The notes under the pieces are model-generated. The model worked only from the letters and a program-made list of their open reading frames with translations. It made no database searches and was not told where the DNA came from. A stretch of DNA of 64,000 nucleotides, from assembly GCA_052034865.1 (NCBI GenBank), contig JBPOIC010000014.1, positions 40,502 through 104,501 of the forward strand, written 5' to 3'. Shown piece by piece: positions 52,146-61,262 of this stretch (position 1 is the first letter of the stretch; every line of letters begins with the position of its first letter). Position numbers and translations under genes: made by a program. This DNA comes from JBPOIC01 sp052034865. GTDB lineage: Bacteria; UBA10199; JADFYH01.

Positions 52146-53651
52146 TCACTCAATCCCGCTTAGGGTGATCCAAAGATGAGAAGTAGGGGAGAGCTCAAGT
52201 AAGGGCTTTAAAATCTTTTGATGAGAGGGATTATTCAGGGAGAGTTTTGGTGAAAGCTGAAGGGGATTCATTTGTCGACCTTTTTTCATTTCTCCTTGGA
52301 TGATCTGAAGGATATTTAGATAAAGTGTTTGTTGGTAATTTTTTAAAAGAAGATCGAATAGGGCTTGGAAGATCTTTACCTTTAAAGGTTCATTGTGAGG
52401 ATCGACAGTCTGATGAGTCTCATAAAATTGTTTCAGGTCCCGGATAGAATTTTCAGAGTTTTTGGCTAGTTTTTCAGACTGCTTCTTAAATTCCCCTAAG
52501 ATAAATTCGACACTGACCATTTGTGAACTTGCTTGAACAATGATCTTGTTAAAATTCTGGATCATTCTCTCATGAGCGCGAGAGTTAGCTTCCTTCCAAA
52601 ATTCTCTCCCTAGATAATCCAAATCAATCGCTGTTTTCAGGTTTTGTAATGATTTATCTTGAATGGCATTTGAGGAGTGAAGTTTGTGAAAAACTAACCA
52701 GATCCCTTGAACCAATGGAGTCTGGATCAGTCCTTTTCCAAAATTATTATTAAGAAAACTCGCCAGGTTATCTGAAGTTTGATCTGTACTATCAAATCCG
52801 TACTCGCCAAGAAGATATCTTCCTGCACTTTCATAGGCCTCGATTTCCAGGTTTTGGAAATTCCCCTCTCGTTTCTGAGAATCCTGTAAGATCCTTACCA
52901 GGGCTTCAACCGTCGTTGTTTTTAAATAGGGCGAGTATTTGTCGAGGGGGATCGTTGTATAAAATATGTCTTGGGCTTCAAGATACCTGATTGTTGGAAG
53001 AGTGTTTGATTGTTCCGAAAGGGCAGGAGGTGATTCCTGAAGTTTAAGCTTTCCACCTGCAATGATATTGAGGGGGATTTGAGGAAAAGCCGCGTTATTG
53101 GGAATAAATTGGGATTGCGGGTTCTTGTAAAGACTCATCAAAATACTGCTTAAAAAAAGTGCGTCCAAACGCTCTGATAAGACAAAATCTGAATTTGCTC
53201 CTTCTCTGGCTGAAGAATTCAGAAAAATGTGAAATCCAAGCTTAAGGACTTCATTCAGCTGAATCCCATGGATTCGGCTAAACTCCTGAATATTCGTAAG
53301 CCGCTCTTCCTGCTTGAGAGTGGCGCCCTTCGGAAAAAGGCTTTTATGGGCATCCTTCCAGTTTTGAAGGTTGATGTTCTTTAAGTCAGGAAGGTGGTAT
53401 CGGGATTGAAAATCGGAGTTAAACTGGGAAAAAATCGACTGGGATGTTTTGCACTCAAGAGATTCAGACGTATCGACCAGGTTGTTATCGTTTAAATCCT
53501 TATGAACACAGGTGATGGTTTCTCCACTCACATTGAATGAGAACTTTTTGTTTCGAGGATCCTCTTTCTCCGGCACTTTCTCATCCGAAGAAAATAGGAC
53601 TGCGGAAAGCCCAGCCAAACCTGCCAATAATGCACCTGCAATGGGAAACAT
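52146..53651 (-). CDS. Hypothetical exported helical protein with EF-hand-like motif
   Basis: The 501-residue product is not a known family. It starts with a hydrophobic glycine/alanine-rich segment (about 3-20) that could be a signal anchor, then an EF-hand-like loop DLNDNNLVDTSESLEC (about 52-68) within a cysteine-bracketed beta segment. The rest is mostly helical (about 100-500). It lies in the accessory block among FG-GAP proteins and next to a beta-helix lipoprotein on the same strand, so an envelope location is likely. Function unknown. Confidence 0.65.
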   Translation of the reverse strand: MFPIAGALLAGLAGLSAVLFSSDEKVPEKEDPRNKKFSFNVSGETITCVHKDLNDNNLVDTSESLECKTSQSIFSQFNSDFQSRYHLPDLKNINLQNWKDAHKSLFPKGATLKQEERLTNIQEFSRIHGIQLNEVLKLGFHIFLNSSAREGANSDFVLSERLDALFLSSILMSLYKNPQSQFIPNNAAFPQIPLNIIAGGKLKLQESPPALSEQSNTLPTIRYLEAQDIFYTTIPLDKYSPYLKTTTVEALVRILQDSQKREGNFQNLEIEAYESAGRYLLGEYGFDSTDQTSDNLASFLNNNFGKGLIQTPLVQGIWLVFHKLHSSNAIQDKSLQNLKTAIDLDYLGREFWKEANSRAHERMIQNFNKIIVQASSQMVSVEFILGEFKKQSEKLAKNSENSIRDLKQFYETHQTVDPHNEPLKVKIFQALFDLLLKNYQQTLYLNILQIIQGEMKKGRQMNPLQLSPKLSLNNPSHQKILKPLLELSPTSHLWITLSGIE

Positions 53652-53730
53652 TTCTTTATTCCTTCAAGCGAACTGTTTCAGGGATGCAAGGCAAAGAGAT
53701 CATCGGGGCAAAAGCCTGAACAGAATTGTT

Positions 53731-54897
53731 TTATGGATTAGTGGGCGCCAAACCAGGGCCTTCACATGCCTGACTTTCACCAGGAATTACGTGATTTTTG
53801 CAAAGAACCGTGCCTGTTATTTGAGATGCATCGTAGAACTCAGTATGCGTGACATTCCCCTCTTCACCTGGATACGCGGTTTGAACCCGAATATCTGAAG
53901 GGCATTCGTTGTCATTAAACTCTGTGTTTTCAGCTTTAAAGGTAGCAGTAGGTTTTTCAAAACTTGCTTTATCTCCTCCAAAAAGAAAAACCAGCGAACC
54001 ATACCATGGGTCGCAGGTGTTTCCTCGAAAGCGAGAATGTTTCAGATCAACAGCGCTATCCTGAATAAAAAATGCAGTACTGATATAGTAGGGGGCATAG
54101 TTATCGTAAATGTTTAATCCATCTCCAGCAAAGGGAGTATTGGTCAGCCGAAAAATTCCCTCATTGTCATGGAAAGAGCTGTCATAAACTTCCATCTTCG
54201 AATTAAAAGCATGGATGGGAGCAACTCCTCCCGGAGTCATTTTAAAACCATTCATTTCAACTTTTTCCAAGGTGATGGGATGACCCTCCACTTTGATCGC
54301 TGTTCCAAGAGCGGGAGTGGCGGCAGGATCTTCATTTCCCTGAAGAACAAGATTATTAAGAAGGACCGGAACGGCGCTATTATCAAGGTCGACTGGATTT
54401 CCCTTGTCAGTATTCCTGAAATAAAAAAGAGGGAAATCCCCATTCTTTTGATGAAGAACCGGTCTCAGAACACGAGCTGGATTTTTAGGATCCGGAATCG
54501 TTACCCCAGTGATTTCGACTCCGTTTCCATTCAGCAGATAAGTGTTGAGCCCCAGATTGACGGAGTAGGCCACGCCATCTTCTTTCGGGCAGACGTGAAT
54601 CGTCGCTCCTCCTGTTTTTTCGGCTAAAAAAAGCGCTTGTCTGAGGTTTTCATCCGTAGCCTGAAAGTAAGGATGTTTGATCCCACCCGTTTCACATTTT
54701 CCAACATAAATTTCGGACAGATCCTGTTGATCTTTACAAAACTGATTGGAGGTAATTTCCAATTCGTCGAGATCACAATCTGGCTCGGGCTTTTCGGGAG
54801 GGGATGGAGGAATAGGCAAAAGATCTTCTTTGGTAGTTCCGCGAGCACAAGCTGTGGCCAAAACTGCTATTCCTGCGAGGGCAATAAATTGAAGCAT
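53731..54897 (-). CDS. Lipoprotein with right-handed beta-helix-like domain
   Basis: The 388-residue product has a lipoprotein signal (lipobox LATAC, Cys about 17), a proline-rich linker (about 28-40), a Cys-paired region (QFCKDQQDLSEIYVGKCETG) and then repeated beta-helix-like turns (about 90-350, for example ITLEKVEMNGFKM, MEVYDSSFHDNEG, AVDLKHSRFRGNTC and FKAENTEFNDNEC). This pattern is that of parallel beta-helix/pectate-lyase-like or polymorphic outer-membrane-like proteins. No catalytic residues are recognised. A broken copy of its start lies just upstream at about 54975-55230. Confidence 0.75.
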   Translation of the reverse strand: MLQFIALAGIAVLATACARGTTKEDLLPIPPSPPEKPEPDCDLDELEITSNQFCKDQQDLSEIYVGKCETGGIKHPYFQATDENLRQALFLAEKTGGATIHVCPKEDGVAYSVNLGLNTYLLNGNGVEITGVTIPDPKNPARVLRPVLHQKNGDFPLFYFRNTDKGNPVDLDNSAVPVLLNNLVLQGNEDPAATPALGTAIKVEGHPITLEKVEMNGFKMTPGGVAPIHAFNSKMEVYDSSFHDNEGIFRLTNTPFAGDGLNIYDNYAPYYISTAFFIQDSAVDLKHSRFRGNTCDPWYGSLVFLFGGDKASFEKPTATFKAENTEFNDNECPSDIRVQTAYPGEEGNVTHTEFYDASQITGTVLCKNHVIPGESQACEGPGLAPTNP

Positions 54898-54974
54898 AAA
54901 AAAACTTTCAATAAAAATGGATCAGGAGTTAAACTCAAACCAATTCCTAAGCGTGCTGGGTCAGATTTTTCTTC

Positions 54975-55230
54975 GGCCCTGTTGTTGCTAAAGTTTGATG
55001 GCGTTATATTCTTTTTCACATTCTCCAACAAAAAACTTCAGACAAATCCTGTTGATCTTTGCAAAAGCGATCTGAGGTTATATCGGACTCCTCAAAATAG
55101 CAGTCCGACCAGGGTTTTGTGGGGGAGACGGAGCAGGCAAAAGACCATCTACAGTAGTTCCGTATGCACAACCGACTGTGAGAGCGCTTGCTGAACCGGC
55201 AAGGACAAGGATTGGAACTGCTGAAATCAT
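54975..55230 (-). pseudogene. Broken copy of the beta-helix lipoprotein gene start
   Basis: From ATG at 55228-55230 the minus strand gives a lipoprotein-like start ending VGCAYGTTVDGLLPAPSPP, the counterpart of TACARGTTKEDLLPIPPSPP in the intact gene at 53731-54897. A frameshift follows; the next frame reads DCYFEESDITSDRFCKDQQD (intact copy: DCDLDELEITSNQFCKDQQD). A second shift at a T run gives VGECEKEY. After about 80 codons similarity stops. It is a truncated duplicate. The rest of 54898-55508 has no gene. Confidence 0.8.
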
Positions 55231-55508
55231 AAAATGATTTCCCAAAAGGATCTTAGGGGGATCTGTTGGGTTAACGTCATTAATTGAACAAAACGCTTCC
55301 GTCAGATGGAATCAATGGGGCTTATCGGCACTGCATTAAAAGTGTTGCGTAAAAAGCTTACAAAATTTTACTTAAGACAATTCATATAAAGAAAAATTAC
55401 TTTTCGCTGGAAAAAGAGCAGTATTTTCAAACTTTATGGTTGCTAAGCAGGTTACCAAAGAACAATTACAAAAAAACTGTATCCATGAATCCCAAGGGAG
55501 CCTTCGTC

Positions 55509-57416
55509 ATGAAGAATTCATTAAAAATTCTATGTAGTTTTTCGATTATGTTTTCGGTTTTTTTTCTCTCTTCATCTGCTTTTTCCAGCCTTTTTCAAAA
55601 CTCCGATCAGGAGTGTGAAACCCATTTGGTCCCCTGTAATTCCACCAGCTGTCCCGCCAGCGTTTTCGGAACAAACCAAGCCAGTACGATTGCCTGCCAC
55701 AATATCAATGATGCGAGTGTTGATTTTAATCAAGACAGTGCTCCGGATTGCATTTTGGGACGGTCCGGATTCGATGATAATATTTCAATTTCCTATCTTT
55801 TAGGGAACCCTGGGTCTACAGGGTGTGGAAATGTTTTTTCTGGAGCAGAAGATCACTCCTTGAGCTCCCTCCCCGACCCTGTTTCAACTGGGAGTATCGT
55901 TGCGGGAAATATCGGTGGGACCGATGCCTTTTTCTATCCATCTATCACTACCTCTTTCGAATATGGCCTGCTTGTTTCTGGAGGCGTTGGCACCGATGAA
56001 TCTTTGATTACGGTTTCTGCACCAAACACACCTTCCTGGGATGCCTCCTCTGGGGGGAATTATCAAGTGGGAATCGGTTCCGTTGCCTCGGATCGAAATA
56101 CAGTCGTTCTGGATTGCAACAACGATGGAATTAACGACATCGGACTTCTGGTGAATGATACAGAAGTATTAGGGCCCAGTCTGACACAGACGTCGATCCA
56201 CCTGAATATTTTGCTTGGGAATGGAAGTCTGATCCTGCCTATAAATGCTTCCACTGGAACTTTTCAGGTTACCGCTCCTTCACTTATCACCAATAAGGCA
56301 GCTTCTCTGGCAGTAGCCGATTTTAATAATGATGAACTTCAGGATGTCGCTGTGGCCGTCAATGACGCGGCCACCAGCACGGTCGTTATATGTGCAAATA
56401 CTGGGACTGCTGGGGCTGGATCTTGCAGTTTTACTTGTGCGTCTCCAATCGATTTGACCCAGGGGGGAGTCAATCCCAGACCTTTCTCGATTGCTACAGG
56501 AGATTTTGATGGAGATGAAAATAGCGATATTGTCATCTCCGAACCCAACCTGACAGCATCTGGCATGCATGGAATCCGCTTTTTCTTTGGGAATGGAACC
56601 GGTAGCTTTTCTGCTTCCCAGAGCCTGTCGGCGGATTACTCCAGAATTGTAGGAACCTCCTCTTTCCCGCAAAGTATCTCCACGGGCTGTTTTAACAATG
56701 ATAATGCGCAGGATGTTGTGGTTGCTTATGATCTGGGTTCTTACGGCGAAGGTGGAGCACGTGCAGATGTTTTTACCTTCGATGCTTCACAAACGCTGAC
56801 CACGACTCCTCTTTTTTTTACCGGTACCAATAGCCGTGTTGCATCTTTAGATACCGCCGACTTTGATGCGCAGGGAGGTGACGATATTGTGGTGATCGCT
56901 TCAGATTTTGTTGCGGGACGACAGGCATATATCTTTATGAACACTCTTGAAGAGCTCTCTGCTGATGCAGGAGCCAATCAAGCTCTTACCCTTGGAGATG
57001 CGGCAACTTTTTCAGGCGTTTGCGCCTTCTCTCCGAGTGATCCTGAGGACCAGATTGAATATACTTGGACAGTGACCAGTAGGCCAGGAGGCTCAACAGA
57101 GGCTTTAACCGGAAGCGATACTGCGACCCCCCAATTTACTCCAGATGTCGAAGGGAGTTATGTGCTTCAGTTACAGTGTCGTTCTCGTTGCACTTCTTTT
57201 GCAACCGATACGCTTTCGTTGACAGTGGAGCCAGTGGTCGGACCTGGACCTTCAGGACCAGGAACCGCTCCAGCCTTGCCGCCCGGATTGACTACTCAGG
57301 GGGGGTGTGTTTCTTCGCTGCAACCAGGTGCTACTCCTGCCGATTTCTCTCTTGTTTCTTTTGTTTTGCTTCAGGTGGGGATTTGGCTTGGATGGAGGTT
57401 GCGTAAAGTGGATTAA
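55509..57416 (+). CDS. FG-GAP repeat surface protein with QGGC C-terminal sorting-like tail
   Basis: From ATG at 55509 (AAGGGAG upstream) the 635-residue product has a signal peptide (MKNSLKILCSFSIMFSVFFL), the motif SLFQNSDQEC right after it, and several FG-GAP-type Ca-binding repeats (ADFNNDELQDVAVAVND, GDFDGDENSDIVISEP and ADFDAQGGDDIVVIASD). A PKD-like domain is at about 490-575. The tail has GLTTQGGCVSSL, a membrane helix (about 607-627) and the end RLRKVD. The tail is of the GlyGly-CTERM/MYXO-CTERM type. It ends as expected at the tail, without an OmpA module, unlike its two neighbours. About 25% of the protein is Asp/Asn/Gly/Ser, common in surface proteins. Confidence 0.85.
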   Translation: MKNSLKILCSFSIMFSVFFLSSSAFSSLFQNSDQECETHLVPCNSTSCPASVFGTNQASTIACHNINDASVDFNQDSAPDCILGRSGFDDNISISYLLGNPGSTGCGNVFSGAEDHSLSSLPDPVSTGSIVAGNIGGTDAFFYPSITTSFEYGLLVSGGVGTDESLITVSAPNTPSWDASSGGNYQVGIGSVASDRNTVVLDCNNDGINDIGLLVNDTEVLGPSLTQTSIHLNILLGNGSLILPINASTGTFQVTAPSLITNKAASLAVADFNNDELQDVAVAVNDAATSTVVICANTGTAGAGSCSFTCASPIDLTQGGVNPRPFSIATGDFDGDENSDIVISEPNLTASGMHGIRFFFGNGTGSFSASQSLSADYSRIVGTSSFPQSISTGCFNNDNAQDVVVAYDLGSYGEGGARADVFTFDASQTLTTTPLFFTGTNSRVASLDTADFDAQGGDDIVVIASDFVAGRQAYIFMNTLEELSADAGANQALTLGDAATFSGVCAFSPSDPEDQIEYTWTVTSRPGGSTEALTGSDTATPQFTPDVEGSYVLQLQCRSRCTSFATDTLSLTVEPVVGPGPSGPGTAPALPPGLTTQGGCVSSLQPGATPADFSLVSFVLLQVGIWLGWRLRKVD

Positions 57417-57487
57417 GATCGGAGCGTTTTAAGGATACCTTTAACAGGGGGCCTTCCTTATTTATCACCTCAAATTCAGGTCATTTT

Positions 57488-60400
57488 ATGAGAATCCGAT
57501 CCCTTATTCTCCAGCTCTGTCTGCCCTTCACTTTGCTTGCTCTCTTTTCCCTTCCTTCCTTTGCTCTATTTCAAAACTCCGATGCGGCCTGTGAAAATCA
57601 TACAGTGCTTTGCTCCTCTTCCACCTGCGCCACTAACACAACAGGTGTTGATCAAGCTAATACCCTCGTCTGTAAAAAGTCGGATGGTACTTTACTGGAT
57701 TTTAATCAGGATGGTGCTCCCGATTGCGTCGCAGGAAGAGGTTCTGGTTCGGAAACAAACCTTTTTTCGTATCTATTGGGAAATCCTTCTGCGACGGGCT
57801 GCGGAAATCTCTTCTCTGAGGTTGAAGATCATGCCCTCGATGTTATCGGAATCAATTTTGAGACTTCAAGCATTGCGGCAGGAAGTCTTGGCGGATCCGA
57901 TGTGGTCATGATTCCCTATCTGGATATTTTTGCAGGGTTTGTGGCAGTGGTACAGAATGGTACTGGAACCGATGAACAACAGATTTTCGTTTTGGCAGCG
58001 GATACGCCTGCCTGGGATGGAAGTGGAACAAACTATTTTCAGCAAAACGGATTTAGTCCAATACGATCAGAAAAAAATGCCCTGAATGTCGACTGTAACG
58101 GTGATGGAAACGATGAACTGGCGATGGTTGTTGAAACCCAGAATGTTAACTTGTCGCCTGGAGCTTCCAGAATGGTCTACGGAATCAATCTTAATATCCT
58201 CAAAGGCTCTTCCAGTCAGCTGGACGATATTAATCTGGTCGATTCTTATCAGGTTGTTACAGAAGATTTGAATAACAAGATCGCCTCCATGGCAGTCGGA
58301 GATTTTGATGAAAATAATACGCAGGATATTGCAGTAGCTATAAATGATTCGAATGCAAGCTTTCTTGTAATCTGCTCAAACGATGGTTCCTGTGGTTATA
58401 CCTGCGGTACACCTCTAGACATCACTCAGGGTGGGGAAAATCCCCAGCCTTTCTCTATTGTGGCAGGAGATTTCGATGGAGATACCCATCAGGATGTTGC
58501 CATGACGGAGCCTGGGCTGATGTCCACAAAAGGGGTGCGTTACTACTTTGGAGATGGGGCGGGAAATTATAGTACTTCAAGCTCTCTTCACGTGAGCTAT
58601 CCAAATCCTTCGATTGCTGGAAACCAAATTCTCAGCACCGGATGTTTCAATAACGATAATAACACCGATGTGGCTGTTTCTTATGGAGCAGGACCGAGTG
58701 GCTCTTTTGTTGGAGTGATTTCTCTTTCAGATGCTTCTCATACTTCGGGTTCGGCAACTTTTACATCTCTCACAGCTCCCATTCGAAATGGCTCGAGCCT
58801 GGATGCTGCCGACTTTGATAGCCAGGGTGGAGATGATCTGGTTGTGATCGGTACGGATCTGGTTTCTACGAACCGAAATGCTTATGTCTTCATGAATACC
58901 GTAGAAACCCTCTCGGTCGATGCAGGTTCCGACCAGAGTGCATACGTAGGAGAAACTGTCGATCTTTCCGGAACCTGTTCCTTTACTCCGAGCGATACCA
59001 CCGATCGATTTGATTATACCTGGATCTTGTCCAGTGTACCCGCAGGCTCTAATGCGTCTTTGACACAAGCGGATACGGCGACTCCTCAGCTGACACCGGA
59101 TATTGCGGGAGATTATGTCCTGCAGTTGCAATGTCGTTCCCGCTGTACCGAGATTGCAAACGATACACTCGCTTTGACCGTTTCCGAGAGCGAAGCTCCC
59201 GGGCCAGGGGCAACTCCCACACTCCCTCCCGGATTAACCGCTCAAGGTGGTTGCATTGCTTCCCTAAATCCTGCTACCTCTTCAACCGGCATTTTTTCAT
59301 CAACCATATTTATCATTGTCACATTGGGGGTATTTTACATGCTGAAGATCCAACGTAGAAAATCTTCGAGGTCCGTTCTTCCTGTTTTGGCACTTGCTGC
59401 GCTTCTTTTTTCATCCCAAGCGAAAGCATTGACACCCTCTTTCTCTACCGACTTTTTTAAGCCCGCTATAGATGATTCTGACTTCTTTAGTGTTTATTCC
59501 TCCCCCACCATGAAGAAGGGAAATTATCATCTGGGTGGTTGGTTAAGCTATGCACACCATCCTTATGAGGTTGCAGATTTTAACTACAACCGAAATTCGG
59601 GGATCACGAATTCACTTTTGTCTGGTGATATGGTCGGCTCAGTTGGGATTCTTGATTGGTTAAATGTGGGAGGACGCGTGCCAGCTCAATTCTGGAATGC
59701 CGTACGTGCTCCTCTTTTGAATCGTCCCAGTGAAAACAACATCAACTTTGGCGATATTGAGCTGGATGCCAAATTCCAGCTTCTCGATCGAACAAAATAT
59801 CCGATTGGTATTAGTGTGATGCCCTTTATCAATGTTCCTTCAGCGACGCGTGCCGTGAAAGATTTTTCTGGAAACGGAGGCGTGACGGGTGGAGGAAGAT
59901 TGATTCTTGATACCAAGATCAAACGCCGAGTGTCATTCGCGGTTAATGCAGGTTATGAGGTGCGTCAGCCTCTCACCGAAATCGGTGGAAATAATATCGA
60001 TGATCACGTCCAGTTGGGGGCAGGGCTTGCGGTCGATGTCTGGAAAAAACGTCATGATATCGAAGGAGGATATCAGGAGTGGACCGCCTTGAAATTGATT
60101 GGTGAAACCCAAATAGAAACGGTTGCAAAAGATTTTTTTAACCGCCATACAACACCGGCCGAAGCCCGTTTTGGAGCACGCTATAGTACCAAAGGCGGCC
60201 TTGATGTAAATCTGGGCGGTGGGATGGGTTATACCAACGGAATTTCTTCTCCTGACTTTCGCGTCCTGGCGGGAGTCACTTACACAGCTCGCCCGATCGA
60301 TACCTTCATGCTTCCTCAGCCGCCTATCGGCGAATGGTCTCCAGGAGATGAAATCAAACTTGAAGATCAAATCTATTTTGACTTCGACAAGAGCACGATT

Positions 60401-60703
60401 CGCGACATCAGCAAGCCAACCCTTGATAAAGCTGCAGGGGTCATTAAAAAGAATCCTCAACTGGTAAAGATTCGTGTCGAAGGTCATACCGACGATCTTG
60501 GAACCGATCGATATAATCAAAAACTTTCCGAACGTCGGGCCAAGTCAGTGGTCGATTATCTCGTTCAACAAGGAGTAGAAGCCAGCAGATTGACGTCTGT
60601 AGGATATGGTGAATCCCGTCCTTTAGTACCCAATGTGAACGAGTCGAGCCGTGAGAAAAACCGTCGGGTTCAGTTCTTTGTCGAAGAAGTAAGTAAAAAG
60701 TAA
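57488..60703 (+). CDS. FG-GAP surface protein fused in frame to OmpA-type outer membrane protein
   Basis: This 1071-codon frame repeats the two-module design. Module 1 (about 1-617) has a signal peptide, ALFQNSDAAC, FG-GAP repeats (VGDFDENNTQDIAVAINDS, GDFDGDTHQDVAMTEP), a PKD-like domain and the tail TAQGGCIASL + membrane helix. Module 2 starts at the internal ATG 59339: MLKIQRRKSSRSVLPVLALA is both the basic end of the tail and the n-region of a new signal peptide ending SSQAKA. A barrel-like domain and an OmpA domain with the intact motif GHTDDLGTDRYNQ (about 995-1010) follow. It lies 71 bp after the single-module paralogue. Confidence 0.87.
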   Translation: MRIRSLILQLCLPFTLLALFSLPSFALFQNSDAACENHTVLCSSSTCATNTTGVDQANTLVCKKSDGTLLDFNQDGAPDCVAGRGSGSETNLFSYLLGNPSATGCGNLFSEVEDHALDVIGINFETSSIAAGSLGGSDVVMIPYLDIFAGFVAVVQNGTGTDEQQIFVLAADTPAWDGSGTNYFQQNGFSPIRSEKNALNVDCNGDGNDELAMVVETQNVNLSPGASRMVYGINLNILKGSSSQLDDINLVDSYQVVTEDLNNKIASMAVGDFDENNTQDIAVAINDSNASFLVICSNDGSCGYTCGTPLDITQGGENPQPFSIVAGDFDGDTHQDVAMTEPGLMSTKGVRYYFGDGAGNYSTSSSLHVSYPNPSIAGNQILSTGCFNNDNNTDVAVSYGAGPSGSFVGVISLSDASHTSGSATFTSLTAPIRNGSSLDAADFDSQGGDDLVVIGTDLVSTNRNAYVFMNTVETLSVDAGSDQSAYVGETVDLSGTCSFTPSDTTDRFDYTWILSSVPAGSNASLTQADTATPQLTPDIAGDYVLQLQCRSRCTEIANDTLALTVSESEAPGPGATPTLPPGLTAQGGCIASLNPATSSTGIFSSTIFIIVTLGVFYMLKIQRRKSSRSVLPVLALAALLFSSQAKALTPSFSTDFFKPAIDDSDFFSVYSSPTMKKGNYHLGGWLSYAHHPYEVADFNYNRNSGITNSLLSGDMVGSVGILDWLNVGGRVPAQFWNAVRAPLLNRPSENNINFGDIELDAKFQLLDRTKYPIGISVMPFINVPSATRAVKDFSGNGGVTGGGRLILDTKIKRRVSFAVNAGYEVRQPLTEIGGNNIDDHVQLGAGLAVDVWKKRHDIEGGYQEWTALKLIGETQIETVAKDFFNRHTTPAEARFGARYSTKGGLDVNLGGGMGYTNGISSPDFRVLAGVTYTARPIDTFMLPQPPIGEWSPGDEIKLEDQIYFDFDKSTIRDISKPTLDKAAGVIKKNPQLVKIRVEGHTDDLGTDRYNQKLSERRAKSVVDYLVQQGVEASRLTSVGYGESRPLVPNVNESSREKNRRVQFFVEEVSKK

Positions 60704-60736
60704 GATCGTTTGTAGGATAAAAGATGGTCCGCTTGC

Positions 60737-60765
60737 TTGACAGTGTTTGGATCCTATACTACTAG
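60737..60765 (+). promoter_or_regulatory. Sigma-70 type promoter for rpmF
   Basis: TTGACA at 60737-60742, a 17-bp spacer and TACTAG (60760-60765): strong -35, weak -10. It lies about 35 bp before the rpmF ATG and outside the OmpA reading frame. Confidence 0.5.
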
Positions 60766-60798
60766 CGGTTACCCTAAATTATTAGAAAAGGATGTCCT

Positions 60799-60978
60799 AT
60801 GCCAGTTCCCAAGAGAAGAAAAAGCAAGTCACGTCGTGATATGAGAAGGGCTACTCATAAAATTAAAGCACCTTCTTTGAGCACCTGCTCCCGATGTGGA
60901 TCTCCCAAGTTGCCGCATCGTGTTTGTATTCATTGCGGATTTTATCGTGACCGCGAAGTCATTGCTATGGAAGAGTAA
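60799..60978 (+). CDS. rpmF: 50S ribosomal protein L32
   Basis: A 59-residue product, MPVPKRRKSKSRRDMRRATH at the start, with a zinc-binding pair CSRCGSPKLPHRVC followed by CGFYRDREV. This is the normal L32 size and has the zinc form of the protein (C-x2-C ... C-x2-C). AAAGGA lies just upstream. acpP follows after 50 bp, so the pair may be co-transcribed. In many bacteria rpmF is preceded directly by yceD and followed by plsX-fab genes; neither arrangement holds here. Confidence 0.97.
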   Translation: MPVPKRRKSKSRRDMRRATHKIKAPSLSTCSRCGSPKLPHRVCIHCGFYRDREVIAMEE

Positions 60979-61028
60979 GACTGTTCCTGAAGCGCTGTTT
61001 CAACCAGATTCCTGCGTGCGAGATCCTC

Positions 61029-61262
61029 ATGAACGTTGAGAAAAAAATTATACAGATTATCTCAGATCAACTTGGAATTTCTGAAGATGAAATTACGAGT
61101 GATGCGAGCTTTGTCGAGGAGTTGGGAGCAGACTCCCTGGATATCGTCGAGTTGATCATGGCGATGGAAGAGGAGTTTGAGATTGAGATCCCGGATGAAG
61201 ATGCCGAAAAGCTTCTTACGGTTCAGGATGCAATCCAATATATCCAGACCCGATTGAGATAA
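61029..61262 (+). CDS. acpP: Acyl carrier protein AcpP
   Basis: The 77-residue product has the full ACP fold with the phosphopantetheine Ser in EELGADSLDIVELIMAMEEE (Ser about 37) and an acidic, helical body. It carries acyl chains in fatty-acid synthesis. It has no fab gene on either side: rpmF precedes it and rpiB follows 228 bp later. The type III PKS-like gene at 2713-3870 could be a user of acyl groups, but nothing here links them. Confidence 0.97.
   Translation: MNVEKKIIQIISDQLGISEDEITSDASFVEELGADSLDIVELIMAMEEEFEIEIPDEDAEKLLTVQDAIQYIQTRLR

Noticed and set aside
54637..55194. 185-codon plus-strand open frame
   Set aside because: It is antisense to the lipoprotein gene and its broken copy and has no features of a real protein.
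48297..60798. Integrated phage or transposon as the source of the accessory block
   Set aside because: No integrase, transposase, terminal repeats or attachment-site tRNA can be seen; only the split gene pair supports insertion.
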